Source: Xanthobacteraceae bacterium
GTDB lineage: Bacteria; Pseudomonadota; Alphaproteobacteria; Rhizobiales; Xanthobacteraceae
DNA: 61,921 nt
Direction of reading: 5' to 3'
Assembly: GCA_028290465.1 (NCBI GenBank)
Contig: JAQGJU010000080.1
Location: forward strand, 1-61,921
In this document: positions 44,384 to 53,083 of the stretch, piece after piece
Position numbering within the stretch: the first letter of the stretch is position 1
Layout of the letters: each line of letters starts with the position of its first letter
Made by a program: the position numbers and the translations under genes
Notes under the pieces: model-generated
Database searches by the model: none
Told to the model about the DNA's origin: nothing
What the model saw: only the letters and a program-made list of their open reading frames with translations

Positions 44384-45415
44384 CTAGCGTGCGGCGACCT
44401 TCGCCGCCGATTGAGCCCGGGTCGCCAGCAGCTTCTCGGCCTGCTGGCCGAGCACGATAGCGCGGTCGGTCTCGGAGATGTTCAGCGCGCGCACGTGCTC
44501 GACGCAGTCCAGCATCGCCATATCGTACGGATAATCGCTGCCCAGCACCACGCGCGACGCGCCGAGCGAGCCGATAAGGAATTCCAGGTTGGTCTTGGAG
44601 TGCAGGATGGTGTCGTAATAGAGCCGGTCCAGCGAGGCCGCCGGCCCGTTCGGCAGATTGACCTTACCCTCGTCACGTACGTTCCAGCCGTGAATCCAGC
44701 GCCCGGCCTGATACGGCGTGAAGCCGCCGCCGTGCACCATCAGGAATTTCAGATTGGGAAAACGCTCCAGTACGCCGCCGAACACCAGCGAGGCCGCCGC
44801 AATTGTGGTGTCGAGCGGATTGCCGATCAGATTGGCAAGATAATACGATTTGAGCCGATCCGCGCCCGCGACGGCGGTCGGATGTACCATGATGAAAGCA
44901 TCGAGCTCGGAAGCAGCTGCCCACAACGGCTCCAGCGCCGGATCGTCGAGATTCTTGCCGTTGGTGTTGGTGCCGATCTGCGCGCCGCGCAGACCTAGCT
45001 TGCTCATGGAGCGGGTCAATTCGGCGGCCGCCAACTCAGGTGCCTGCATCGGTAGCGTCGCGATCCCCATGAAACGATCCGGATGCTGCCGGACCAGCTT
45101 CGCGATCTGGTCGTTCTGAATGATCGAGGTTTCGTTGGTCAGCGCGGCTTCCTGGTTGAACAGGAAGGTCTGCGGCGTCACCGACAGCACCTGCATGTCG
45201 ACGCCGGCGACGTCCATGTCCTGGAGCCGCCGCTCGACGTCCCAGCCGCCGCGCGGAAACGGCTTATAGGCCACACCAGCGACGTCCAGCAGGGCGGATT
45301 CGGCATCGATCGGGGTGATTTTGGGTCCGACCTTCGGGGCCGCCTGCCGCAGCAGCGCCATGGTCTCTTCGGTCAGCACATGGGCATGGGTATCGATGGT
45401 ACGCGTCTTGGACAT
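44384..45415 (-). CDS. amidohydrolase-family protein (ACMSD-like)
   Basis: A 343-residue TIM-barrel metal-dependent hydrolase or decarboxylase. Ligands are readable: H-x-H in TIDTHAHV (about 7-12), a His in MVHPTA, a His in LMVHGGGF and Asp in LGSDYPYD. The sequence is of the ACMSD/gamma-resorcylate decarboxylase branch, which often decarboxylates aromatic or dienoic acids. I placed the start at the ATG at 45415; the frame upstream is junk-like. It is divergent from the orphan molybdopterin subunit. Confidence 0.88.
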   Translation of the reverse strand: MSKTRTIDTHAHVLTEETMALLRQAAPKVGPKITPIDAESALLDVAGVAYKPFPRGGWDVERRLQDMDVAGVDMQVLSVTPQTFLFNQEAALTNETSIIQNDQIAKLVRQHPDRFMGIATLPMQAPELAAAELTRSMSKLGLRGAQIGTNTNGKNLDDPALEPLWAAASELDAFIMVHPTAVAGADRLKSYYLANLIGNPLDTTIAAASLVFGGVLERFPNLKFLMVHGGGFTPYQAGRWIHGWNVRDEGKVNLPNGPAASLDRLYYDTILHSKTNLEFLIGSLGASRVVLGSDYPYDMAMLDCVEHVRALNISETDRAIVLGQQAEKLLATRAQSAAKVAAR

Positions 45416-45515
45416 GTTTCCCTCAGCCGGCTTTTGTTGTGGGCCTTGCGGCCTCTGGGCGCGTTTGTGCCCATTCGCGGGCGGCCGCGCAAGGGAGGCT
45501 GCTGCCCAAAGAAAG

Positions 45516-45548
45516 GGTGCCCAAAGAGGGTGCCCAAAGAGGGTGCGC
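45516..45548. repeat. 13-bp tandem repeat in a divergent promoter region
   Basis: GGTGCCCAAAGAG is repeated head-to-tail, with a partial third unit, between the divergent amidohydrolase and molybdopterin-subunit genes. It may affect spacing of promoter elements. Confidence 0.6.
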
Positions 45549-45629
45549 TGAACCGTCTTGTTCTGCCGGCGCCGGATTGCGCTATAAGAGGCGCCGCGTT
45601 CCATCCCTTCGAGTTCCGGAAATCTCAGC

Positions 45630-47996
45630 ATGGCACAGCCCGACCACAACCACGCCTCCGAGCTGCGCGTCGAGGACGACATCCTGGTGCGCGGCGCCGG
45701 CCGCTTCGTCGCCGACGTGAAGCCGCCGAATGCGGCCCATGTTTACTTCCTGCGCTCGCCGCACGGCCACGCCGCGATCAAGTCGATCGACATGTCAGCG
45801 GCGCTCGCGGCGCCGGGCGTGCTGGCGGTGCTGACCGCCGCCGACATGGCGCAGGCCGGCGTAGGCAATGTCGCAGTGCATCAGCCGATGGCCGGGCTGA
45901 ACGGCAACAAGCTGATCGTTTCGCATCGCCCGGCACTGGCCGATACGCGCGTGCGTCACATCGGCGAACCGGTCGCCGCCGTCGTGGCCGAAACCTATTT
46001 GGCGGCCGTGGATGCCTCCGAACATATTGTCGTCGACTACGAAGACTTACCGCCCGCCGTCGAGATCGCCGATGCGCTCGCCGACGGCGCGCCGCAGATC
46101 TTCGACGACGTGAAGGGCAATGTCGCGTTCGACTGGGTCTGGCCAGTCGACGGCTACGAGAATAAGGCCCGCGAGGTCGCGCGCATCATTGATGGCGCCG
46201 CCCATGTGGTGAAAGTATCCGTCATCAATCAGCGCCTGCAATGCGCCACCATGGAGCCGCGCGGCGCCAGCGCGACTTATGACCCCGCAACCGAACGCTA
46301 TGAGTTGAACGGTTGCTCGCAGGGCGCCGGTCCGCTGCGCGACATGCTGTCCCGCATCATGAATGTGCCGAAGGAAAAACTCCGCGTCATCACCGAGGAT
46401 GTCGGCGGCGCTTTCGGCATGAAGTCCGGCGCCTATCCGGAATATCCGGTGCTGCTGATCGCGGCGCGCAAGATCGGCCGCCCGGTGCATTGGATGTCGG
46501 GCCGCTCCGAAGCCTTCCTGTCCGACAACCAGGGCCGCGACGCCGTCACCTCCGCCGAACTGGCACTGGATGCCAAGGGCAAATTCCTGGCGCTGCGGGT
46601 GCGCCACAAGGTCGGCATGGGCGCCTACATCACGTCGGCCGGCGGCAATCTCGCGGTCAGCAATTTCGCGCGCTGCTTTCCGGCGATGTACGACATTCCG
46701 CATCTCGATGTCGCGGGACAATGCGTTTACACCAACACCGCGCCGAACGGTCCGTATCGCGGCGCCGGCCGGCCCGAGGCGAATTACGTGCTGGAGCGCG
46801 CCGTTGCCGAAGCCGCGCGCATCACCGGCATCGATCCGGTCAAGTTGCGTCGGCGCAACCTGATCCCCAACAAGGCGATGCCGTACAAGACCGCCGTCGG
46901 GACTACATTTGACAGCGGCGAATTCACCACGGTGTTCGACAAGAGTCTGGCACTGGCCGATCTCACCGGATTCGCCAAGCGCCGCAAGGAATCCGCGTCG
47001 CGCGGCAAGCTGCGCGGCCTCGGCCTGTCCTGCTTTCTCGAACATGCTGGCGGCATGCCGACCGAGGGCGCGGGCTTAAAGTTTCCCGGCAGTGATAAGC
47101 TGCTCGTCACGCTCGGCGTGCAGTCGACCGGCCAGGGCCACGCCACGGTCTATCCGCGCATGGTGTCTGAACGGCTCGGCATTCCGTTCGAGCAGATCCA
47201 GCATCGCCATGGCGACAGCGACCACGGCATCGTCGGCGCGCCATCGGTCGCATCGCGCTCCACCATCACGGCCGGCAGCGCCGTGGTGCAGACCATCGAC
47301 GTGATGCTGAACAAGGGCAAGGCGGTCGCGGCGCTGCTGCTGGAAGCGGCTGAAGCCGACATCGTGTATCGCGAGGGCGGCTTCGAGGTTGCGGGCACCG
47401 ACAAGCGGCTGACGCTATTCGCGGTTGCCGAGAAGTCGAAACAGTTGGCGAAGGAAGGCAAGATCGCCGAGGATCTCGACACCAAGACCAGCCGCGATAC
47501 GCCGCAGACCTTTCCGAACGGTGTCCATGTCGCCGAGGTCGAGATCGATCCGCAGACCGGCGAATGCAAGGTGGTCGGCTATACGGCCGTGGACGACTGC
47601 GGCACCATCCTCAACCACACACTGGTCGAGGGCCAGGTCCATGGCGCGCTGGCGCAGGGCCTGGGCCAGGCGCTGTTCGAGGTGTCGGCGCATGACGCGA
47701 CCGGACAGATGCTCACCGGTTCGTTCATGGATTATACGATGCCGCGCGCCGACGACATGCCGGTGCTCGCGATTGCCGACCACGTCGTGCCGGCGACCAC
47801 CAATCCGCTCGGCGTCAAAGGCGTTGGCGAAGCCGGCACGACCGGGTCGCTGGCCGCGATCATGAATGCCATCGCGGACGCGATCCCGGGCGGCGCGGCC
47901 GACTACATGGACATGCCGGCGACCCGCGAAAAAGTCTGGCAGGCGTGCCAAGCGGCGACAGCCGCCGGCCACAAGATGCCCCGCGCGGCAAAATAG
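45630..47996 (+). CDS. xanthine-dehydrogenase-family molybdopterin-binding subunit, orphan
   Basis: A 788-residue CoxL/XdhB-type catalytic subunit with both large-subunit domains. Visible are the Mo-cofactor regions EDVGGAFGMKSGAYPEYPVL and NGPYRGAGRPEANYVLERAVA, SSTGQGHATVYPRMV-like (QSTGQGHAT) and the terminal glutamate region G-V-K-G-V-G-E-A-G-T-T. The PYRGAGRP form differs from the AYRCSFR of CO dehydrogenase. It has no signal peptide, and no FAD or [2Fe-2S] subunit gene adjoins it, which is unusual. It may borrow subunits encoded elsewhere. It is 59 bases before the second Bug gene. Confidence 0.9.
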   Translation: MAQPDHNHASELRVEDDILVRGAGRFVADVKPPNAAHVYFLRSPHGHAAIKSIDMSAALAAPGVLAVLTAADMAQAGVGNVAVHQPMAGLNGNKLIVSHRPALADTRVRHIGEPVAAVVAETYLAAVDASEHIVVDYEDLPPAVEIADALADGAPQIFDDVKGNVAFDWVWPVDGYENKAREVARIIDGAAHVVKVSVINQRLQCATMEPRGASATYDPATERYELNGCSQGAGPLRDMLSRIMNVPKEKLRVITEDVGGAFGMKSGAYPEYPVLLIAARKIGRPVHWMSGRSEAFLSDNQGRDAVTSAELALDAKGKFLALRVRHKVGMGAYITSAGGNLAVSNFARCFPAMYDIPHLDVAGQCVYTNTAPNGPYRGAGRPEANYVLERAVAEAARITGIDPVKLRRRNLIPNKAMPYKTAVGTTFDSGEFTTVFDKSLALADLTGFAKRRKESASRGKLRGLGLSCFLEHAGGMPTEGAGLKFPGSDKLLVTLGVQSTGQGHATVYPRMVSERLGIPFEQIQHRHGDSDHGIVGAPSVASRSTITAGSAVVQTIDVMLNKGKAVAALLLEAAEADIVYREGGFEVAGTDKRLTLFAVAEKSKQLAKEGKIAEDLDTKTSRDTPQTFPNGVHVAEVEIDPQTGECKVVGYTAVDDCGTILNHTLVEGQVHGALAQGLGQALFEVSAHDATGQMLTGSFMDYTMPRADDMPVLAIADHVVPATTNPLGVKGVGEAGTTGSLAAIMNAIADAIPGGAADYMDMPATREKVWQACQAATAAGHKMPRAAK

Positions 47997-48055
47997 CCGC
48001 GCGACTCTACCTTTTTCGACAAAACGACAAAAAACGACACGCGGGAGTGAAATGC

Positions 48056-49018
48056 ATGGTCAGGATAGTCTCGGGCGTTGCGTCGATTCTGATGTGGTCC
48101 ATCGCGGCCGCTTCGGCCCAGGCGCCCTACCCCAATCATCCGGTCCGGGTGATCGTCGGTTTCGCGGCCGGCAGCGGCCCGGACATTCAGGCCCGCACCG
48201 TCGCGCAGCAGCTCAGCACCAGCCTCGGCCAGTCATTCTATGTCGAGAACCGGCTCGGCGCCAACGGCACCATCGCGGCGCGCGCGGTCGCGCAATCCGA
48301 CGCGGACGGTTACACGCTGCTGTTTTCCAGCTCGTCGATCTCGACGACGCCGCACATCTACAAGAGTCTTGGCTACGATACGCTGACCGATCTGAAGCCG
48401 GTCGCGACCGTTGGCATCCTGGACGGATTGCTGATGCTAGTCGATCAGAAGTCGCCGGTAAAAAGCGTCAAGGAATTCATCGACTCCGCGAAGAAAGAGC
48501 CGGCGATTTACGGCTCGCCGGGCGTCGGCAACATCCTGCATCTCGCGACCGAGAGCTTCAGCCAAAAGGCCGGCATCTCGATGACGCATGTTCCTTACAA
48601 AGGTGCGTCCGAAGTCATGACCGGCCTGCTCACCAGCAGCATCCAGGTGATGTTCGTGACGCCGCCTTCGGTGATCGGTCTCGTCAAGGAGGGGCGCGTG
48701 CGCGCGCTCGCCTTCACGGGCAACAAGCCGTTTCCCGAATTCCCGGACGTGCCGCTGTTGAAGGACTTGCTGCCCGGCTACGTGCCGACTGGATCCTGGG
48801 GCATGTTCTTCGCGCCCGGCAAGACGCCGCCGGCCGTGGTCGAGAAGCTGAACACGGCGATCCGCGAAGCCCTGAAGGTGCAGGCGGTATCGTCCATCAT
48901 GCAGCGCGACGGCTATATCCCGGACGACCGGGACGTCGCCGCCACCGGCGCGTTCTTCAAGCTTGAAGTCGAACGCGCCGGCGAGGCTGTGAAGGCCGCG
49001 AAGATTCAGCCGAACTGA
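48056..49018 (+). CDS. Bug/TctC-family tripartite tricarboxylate transporter substrate-binding protein (second)
   Basis: A 320-residue periplasmic receptor with a signal peptide (about 1-22, ending ASAQA), the Bug opening YPNHPVRVIVGFAAGSGPDIQAR and the loops GANGTIAARAVAQ and THVPYKGASEVMTGLL. GGGAG lies eight bases upstream of the ATG. As with the first Bug protein, no membrane subunits are nearby. It follows the orphan molybdopterin gene, suggesting that its ligand is that enzyme's substrate or product. It ends seven bases from the convergent cupin gene. Confidence 0.9.
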   Translation: MVRIVSGVASILMWSIAAASAQAPYPNHPVRVIVGFAAGSGPDIQARTVAQQLSTSLGQSFYVENRLGANGTIAARAVAQSDADGYTLLFSSSSISTTPHIYKSLGYDTLTDLKPVATVGILDGLLMLVDQKSPVKSVKEFIDSAKKEPAIYGSPGVGNILHLATESFSQKAGISMTHVPYKGASEVMTGLLTSSIQVMFVTPPSVIGLVKEGRVRALAFTGNKPFPEFPDVPLLKDLLPGYVPTGSWGMFFAPGKTPPAVVEKLNTAIREALKVQAVSSIMQRDGYIPDDRDVAATGAFFKLEVERAGEAVKAAKIQPN

Positions 49019-49025
49019 ACGTCGA

Positions 49026-49508
49026 TCACCCGACCGCGTTGAGCGGCTTGCCGTCCGCCGTCGTCACCGGCTTGGCGGCGACCAGTATGAAGGCGACCAC
49101 GCAGGCTTCCTCGGTGCGATTCACCCAGTTGTGAATCGTGCCGCGCTGCACCAGCACGTCACCGGCTTTGAGCGTTACGACTTCACCGTCATCCAGCTCC
49201 ATGTCGATCTGGCCGGAAATCACCACCGCGTAATCGATCGAGTCGGTGCGGTGATTGCGCGGCGTGACGCCGGGCTCGTAGCGCACGATGCGAAACACAG
49301 TGCCGTCTTCGCGGGTCGTGCTGAACGAGCCCGACGTAGGATCGGTATCGCCCTGGTTATCGACCGGAAAGCCGCTGGTCGACCAGATCACGCAGGACGA
49401 CGCGCCCGGTCGGTTGGAGATGACGTTCTTGGCGATCTCGTCGATCTTGACGGTGGCGCGGCCGGCGGGCGTGTGTCCGGTGACGACGCGGCGAATTTGT
49501 AGGCTCAT
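49026..49508 (-). CDS. cupin-domain protein
   Basis: A 160-residue single cupin. Residues 85-145 contain the two cupin motifs in relaxed form (R-T-D-S-I-D-Y-A-V-V-I-S-G-Q and G-D-V-L-V-Q-R-G-T-I-H-N-W). Only one clear histidine (in TIHNW) remains as a possible metal ligand, with R/D in motif 1, so the metal site may be weak or absent. I use the ATG at 49508. It is the last gene of the minus-strand group, behind the alpha/beta hydrolase by 31 bases. The role could be as an isomerase, lyase or regulator. Confidence 0.82.
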   Translation of the reverse strand: MSLQIRRVVTGHTPAGRATVKIDEIAKNVISNRPGASSCVIWSTSGFPVDNQGDTDPTSGSFSTTREDGTVFRIVRYEPGVTPRNHRTDSIDYAVVISGQIDMELDDGEVVTLKAGDVLVQRGTIHNWVNRTEEACVVAFILVAAKPVTTADGKPLNAVG

Positions 49509-49539
49509 GTTGCGATCCTTGATTTGGAAGCGGGACGGA

Positions 49540-50397
49540 TTAGCGCGCGGCCTCGGTGCGGCGCAGGAATGCAGCAAAGATTTCCGCAATGCGGCCTTCG
49601 GCGTCGCGCCACTCCTTGCGATCCCATTCCTTCAGCAGATTATCGTCGGAGCGTTTCTCGACCACGTCGTCATGCAGTTCGGTATTGGGAATGAGGCTGG
49701 CAGCTTTGCGGGCCGTTGCCGGCGTATGGATGATGTCGTTGCCGGCGATCATGCAGGCAGGTGCCTTGATCGCATTTAGATCGGACTCGCTGGCGCCGAC
49801 GATCGGCAGCTTGGCCGACTCGAGAAAGCGCTCGCGCCAATAGGTCATCACCTGGATGAACTGTTCGACATCGGTTGCCATCAGGCGTTCGCGGTTCGAG
49901 GGCCGTGCCGCGATGCTTTCGCTGAAATGCTCCGACTCGCAAATGGCTTTCATGCCGCCGGCGCGAGCGATCTTGATGAACTGCCCGTAGTAATTCTCGG
50001 CCAGATGATCGACCGCTTCCTGTCCGCCGGTGACGCGCCACAGCAGCAGGCCGCGCGTCGCCGCCGGATGACGGATCGCGAACAGGATGGCGAGCCGAGC
50101 GCCGGCCGACGAGCCGCCGACATAGATCGGCAAGGCGCCAAGCTGCTCCGCCAGCGCATGCAGATCGTCGGCCCAGACTTCATGCTCCGAGGCCGAGCCA
50201 TCAAACGCGACATCCGACGCGCCGCAATTGCGCCGGTCATGCAACAGCACGCGATAGCCGGTCGCGGCCATCGCTTTCGCCAAATTGACCAGTTCTTGAT
50301 AGGGGCGCCGGCTTCCCGGCGTGATCGCGATCCACGGGCCGGAGGCGCCGATCACTTCATAGTTGAGATGAACTCCGCGTACCATTGTGTCTGGCAT
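49540..50397 (-). CDS. alpha/beta-fold hydrolase
   Basis: A 285-residue hydrolase with the nucleophile elbow GGSSAGARLA (Ser near residue 95), an oxyanion region ITPGSRRPYQEL and an Asp in IAGNDIIHT. The expected C-terminal catalytic His is less clear; candidates lie near LHDDV. The sequence resembles ring-cleavage-product or ester hydrolases but specificity is open. The ATG at 50397 follows GGAAAAAG. A type-B repeat and a terminator separate it from the upstream aldehyde dehydrogenase. Confidence 0.85.
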   Translation of the reverse strand: MPDTMVRGVHLNYEVIGASGPWIAITPGSRRPYQELVNLAKAMAATGYRVLLHDRRNCGASDVAFDGSASEHEVWADDLHALAEQLGALPIYVGGSSAGARLAILFAIRHPAATRGLLLWRVTGGQEAVDHLAENYYGQFIKIARAGGMKAICESEHFSESIAARPSNRERLMATDVEQFIQVMTYWRERFLESAKLPIVGASESDLNAIKAPACMIAGNDIIHTPATARKAASLIPNTELHDDVVEKRSDDNLLKEWDRKEWRDAEGRIAEIFAAFLRRTEAAR

Positions 50398-50468
50398 TCT
50401 TTTTCCTTCCAGTTCAAACGCGGGCGGATACTGGCGCAAAGATGTCTGGCGAACAACCGGCTTTGTTG

Positions 50469-50518
50469 GAACATGATCTTTTCCGAAAACCGGTTCCCAC
50501 TTTTCGGGATCATGCTCT
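50469..50518. repeat. type-B palindromic repeat, copy 3
   Basis: GAACATGATCTTTTCCG, core AAAACCGGTTCCCACTTTT and CGGGATCATGCTC differ from the 6110 copy by one base. It lies between the aldehyde dehydrogenase and alpha/beta hydrolase genes. Confidence 0.9.
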
Positions 50519-50551
50519 AAACGCGGGAGCTGACCGCGTTGCGCACGCAGC

Positions 50552-50583
50552 AAAAAGCCCTTCCCCCGGTCGGGGGAAGGGCT
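50552..50583 (-). terminator. Rho-independent terminator of the aldehyde dehydrogenase gene
   Basis: On the minus strand a perfect 12-bp stem (AGCCCTTCCCCC / GGGGGAAGGGCT) with a four-base loop is followed by TTTTT, 41 bases after the stop codon. Confidence 0.92.
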
Positions 50584-50623
50584 AAGTCGTATCCGTTCAA
50601 GCGATGGCCGATGTTAAGTCGTC

Positions 50624-52051
50624 TCAGCCCTGCGAAATGAACTTGGTGTTCATATAGGCCTCGAGACCCTCGATGCCGCCTTCGCTGCCGTAGCCGGACT
50701 CCTTGATGCCGCCGAACGGCGTTTCCGGAGTCGAGATCGCCACCGAGTTAACGCCCACCATGCCGGACTGCAGAGCGTCGCCGATCGCGGTCGCGGTCGC
50801 ACCCGAAGACGTGAACGCATAGGCGGCGAGACCGAACGGCAGCGAGTTGGCGCGCGCCACCACTTCATCGAAGGTCTTGAACGGCACAATCGGCGCCAGT
50901 GGGCCGAACGGCTCCTCGGTCATGATCTTCGAATCGTCCGGCACGTCGGTGATGACGGTCGGCTCGAAGAAGTAGCCCTGGTTGGCGGCGCGCTTGCCGC
51001 CGGTCGCGATCTTGCCGCCGCGGTTCTTGGCGTCGGTGACGAAGGACTCCATCGCGTCGAGCCGCCGCGCATTGGCCAACGGCCCCATCGTGGTGCCCTT
51101 CTCCAGGCCGTCGCCGAGCTTGATCGCTTTGACGTAGTCGGTAAAGCGGTCGACGAACTTCTTGTAGCTCTGCTCTTGCACGTAGAAGCGCGTCGGCGAG
51201 ATACAGACTTGGCCGGCATTACGGAATTTGAACGCCGCGATGGTGTCGGCCACCTTCTCGGGATCGGCATCGCCGAATACCACGACCGGCGAATGGCCGC
51301 CGAGTTCCATGGTGGCGCGCTTCATCGTCTTGGCCGCGAGCGCGGTCAGATGCTTGCCGACCGGCACCGAACCGGTGAACGAGACCTTGCGCACGATGTC
51401 GGCACCGAGCAGATGCTCGGAAACTTCCGCCGGCACGCCGAACACCAGGTTCAGCACGCCCGCCGGCAGGCCGGCGTCGGCGAAGCAGCGCACCATCTCG
51501 ACGCAGGCGCCCGGCGTTTCTTCCGAGGCCTTCAGGATGATTGAGCAACCCGCCGCGAGCGCCGCCGCGATCTTGCGGGCCGGTGTCAGGGTCGGGAAAT
51601 TCCACGGCGTGAACGCCGCGACGACACCGACCGGCTCGTGCATGACGAGTTGGCGGACGCCCTTCACGCGGCCCGGCACGATGCGGCCATAGGAACGCCG
51701 GCCTTCCTCGGCGAACCATTCGATGATGTCGGCGGTGGTCAACACCTCGATGCGGGCTTCGGCGTAGACCTTGCCCTGCTCCTGCGACATCACGCGCGCG
51801 ATCTGCTCGTGGCGTTCGCGCACCAGCTCGGCGGCCTTGCGCAGCACCTTGGCGCGGTCATAGGCCGTGGTCAGGCGCCAGACTTCGAAGCCCTTTTGGG
51901 CGGCTTCGAGCGCCTGATCGAGATCGGCCTTGGTGGCATGCGGCAGCCGCCCGAGCGGCTTTTCGGTCGCCGGATTGACGACATCTTCGCCCTTGCGGCC
52001 GGTGCCGTTGAGCCATGCGCCGTCGATATAGAGACCGAGTTCGGTGTACAT
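50624..52051 (-). CDS. NAD(P)-dependent aldehyde dehydrogenase (succinate-semialdehyde-dehydrogenase-like)
   Basis: A 475-residue ALDH-superfamily enzyme with the NAD-binding region FTPWNFPTLTPARKIAAALAAG, the general base Glu in MELGGHSPVVV, the nucleophile Cys in GQVCISPTR and the C-terminal FGGIKESGYGSEGG. It oxidises an aldehyde, probably a semialdehyde, to the acid. GAGG lies upstream of the ATG. A type-C repeat lies in the gap above it, and a strong terminator below makes this gene the end of a transcript. Confidence 0.92.
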   Translation of the reverse strand: MYTELGLYIDGAWLNGTGRKGEDVVNPATEKPLGRLPHATKADLDQALEAAQKGFEVWRLTTAYDRAKVLRKAAELVRERHEQIARVMSQEQGKVYAEARIEVLTTADIIEWFAEEGRRSYGRIVPGRVKGVRQLVMHEPVGVVAAFTPWNFPTLTPARKIAAALAAGCSIILKASEETPGACVEMVRCFADAGLPAGVLNLVFGVPAEVSEHLLGADIVRKVSFTGSVPVGKHLTALAAKTMKRATMELGGHSPVVVFGDADPEKVADTIAAFKFRNAGQVCISPTRFYVQEQSYKKFVDRFTDYVKAIKLGDGLEKGTTMGPLANARRLDAMESFVTDAKNRGGKIATGGKRAANQGYFFEPTVITDVPDDSKIMTEEPFGPLAPIVPFKTFDEVVARANSLPFGLAAYAFTSSGATATAIGDALQSGMVGVNSVAISTPETPFGGIKESGYGSEGGIEGLEAYMNTKFISQG

Positions 52052-52090
52052 AGGAACCTCGTGATTTTCCGGAAATTGCGTGGCTTGCTT

Positions 52091-52192
52091 AAAGCATTGT
52101 CAGGCGAAGTGGAATCCGGTTCGCCGTCCGACAATGCGAAAACAGAACAGATCTAAAGTTCGATCCGCTCAACTTGAGCGGGTCGAACTCTA
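52091..52192. repeat. type-C composite palindromic repeat
   Basis: Module one runs AAAGCATTGTC to GACAATGC and encloses GCGAAGTGGAATCCGGTTCGC, whose complement carries the GAACCGG...CCACTTCG core seen in types A and B. Module two is GTTCGATCCGCTCAA / TTGAGCGGGTCGAAC, a 15-bp stem with one mismatch. It occupies the 264-base gap between the SDR and aldehyde dehydrogenase genes; no gene is supported there. Confidence 0.8.
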
Positions 52193-52315
52193 GCACTTTC
52201 ATGCCGGCCCGGCCACCCGGAGCACCGCATGCGGCTCCGCGAATTGCGGGCTAAAATTGCGACACTGCGAAAGCCGGGCCGGCTTTCAGCCGGTCCTTGC
52301 CTCGGGCTAATGTCA

Positions 52316-53071
52316 TCACCCCAGATAGGCGCCGCCATTCACCTGGATGGTCTGCCCGGTGACGTAGCGCGCGCTAGGCCCGCACAGGAAACGCACCATC
52401 GCAGCGACATCGTCGGGCGTGCCGCGCGCGCCGGTCAGCGTCGCATGGGTCAGATGATGCTGCGGCTCCGGCGCCCCCGCCGCGCGCGGCGTGCCGATCA
52501 GGCCCGGCACTACCAGATTTACCGTCACCTTGTCGCCCGACAGATCATGCGCCAGCGCCCGCGTGAAGCCGACCAGCCCGGCCTTGCCGGTCACCACATG
52601 GGCACGGTTTTTCGAGCCCGTATGCGCGCTCATCCCGCCGATATTGATAATGGCGCCGGCGCCGCTGGCCCGGAGTTGGTCAAGGCAGGCCTTCACGCAA
52701 TGGAAGCTACTGTCGAGGATCGAATCCAGCACCGCGCGCCATTCGGCGAAATCCATGTCGATGATCGACCGCTCGGCCCGCATCGCGGCATTGTTGATCA
52801 GGTAGTCGATGCGCCCGAAGCGCTCGACCGCCGCCGCCGCCATCGCGACGACCGCCACCGGGTCGACCACGTCGCCGATCGCCGCGATGGCCTGCCCACC
52901 GGCGGCCTCGATCTCGCGCACGACCGCCTCGGCCTCCTGGACGTTGCTGCGCGCGTTGACGACCACATCCGCACCACCCGCCGCCAGCGACAGCGCGATG
53001 GCACGACCAATATTGCGACCCGCGCCGGTCACGATCGCGACGCGGCCGGCCAGTTCATGTTGATCGGTCAT
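52316..53071 (-). CDS. short-chain dehydrogenase/reductase-fold protein with altered active site
   Basis: A 251-residue SDR with the cofactor motif TGAGRNIGRA at 15-24, the N-N-A-A motif at 93-96 and Lys163. The canonical Y-x-x-x-K tyrosine is Val159, with His158 next to it (A-H-V-V-T-G-K), and the usual catalytic serine position is glycine (NIGGMS). It may use His or be a binding or non-redox member. GAGGATAA precedes the ATG. It is 12 bases behind the MmgE/PrpD gene in a tight operon. Confidence 0.88.
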   Translation of the reverse strand: MTDQHELAGRVAIVTGAGRNIGRAIALSLAAGGADVVVNARSNVQEAEAVVREIEAAGGQAIAAIGDVVDPVAVVAMAAAAVERFGRIDYLINNAAMRAERSIIDMDFAEWRAVLDSILDSSFHCVKACLDQLRASGAGAIINIGGMSAHTGSKNRAHVVTGKAGLVGFTRALAHDLSGDKVTVNLVVPGLIGTPRAAGAPEPQHHLTHATLTGARGTPDDVAAMVRFLCGPSARYVTGQTIQVNGGAYLG

Positions 53072-53083
53072 TTATCCTCACAC

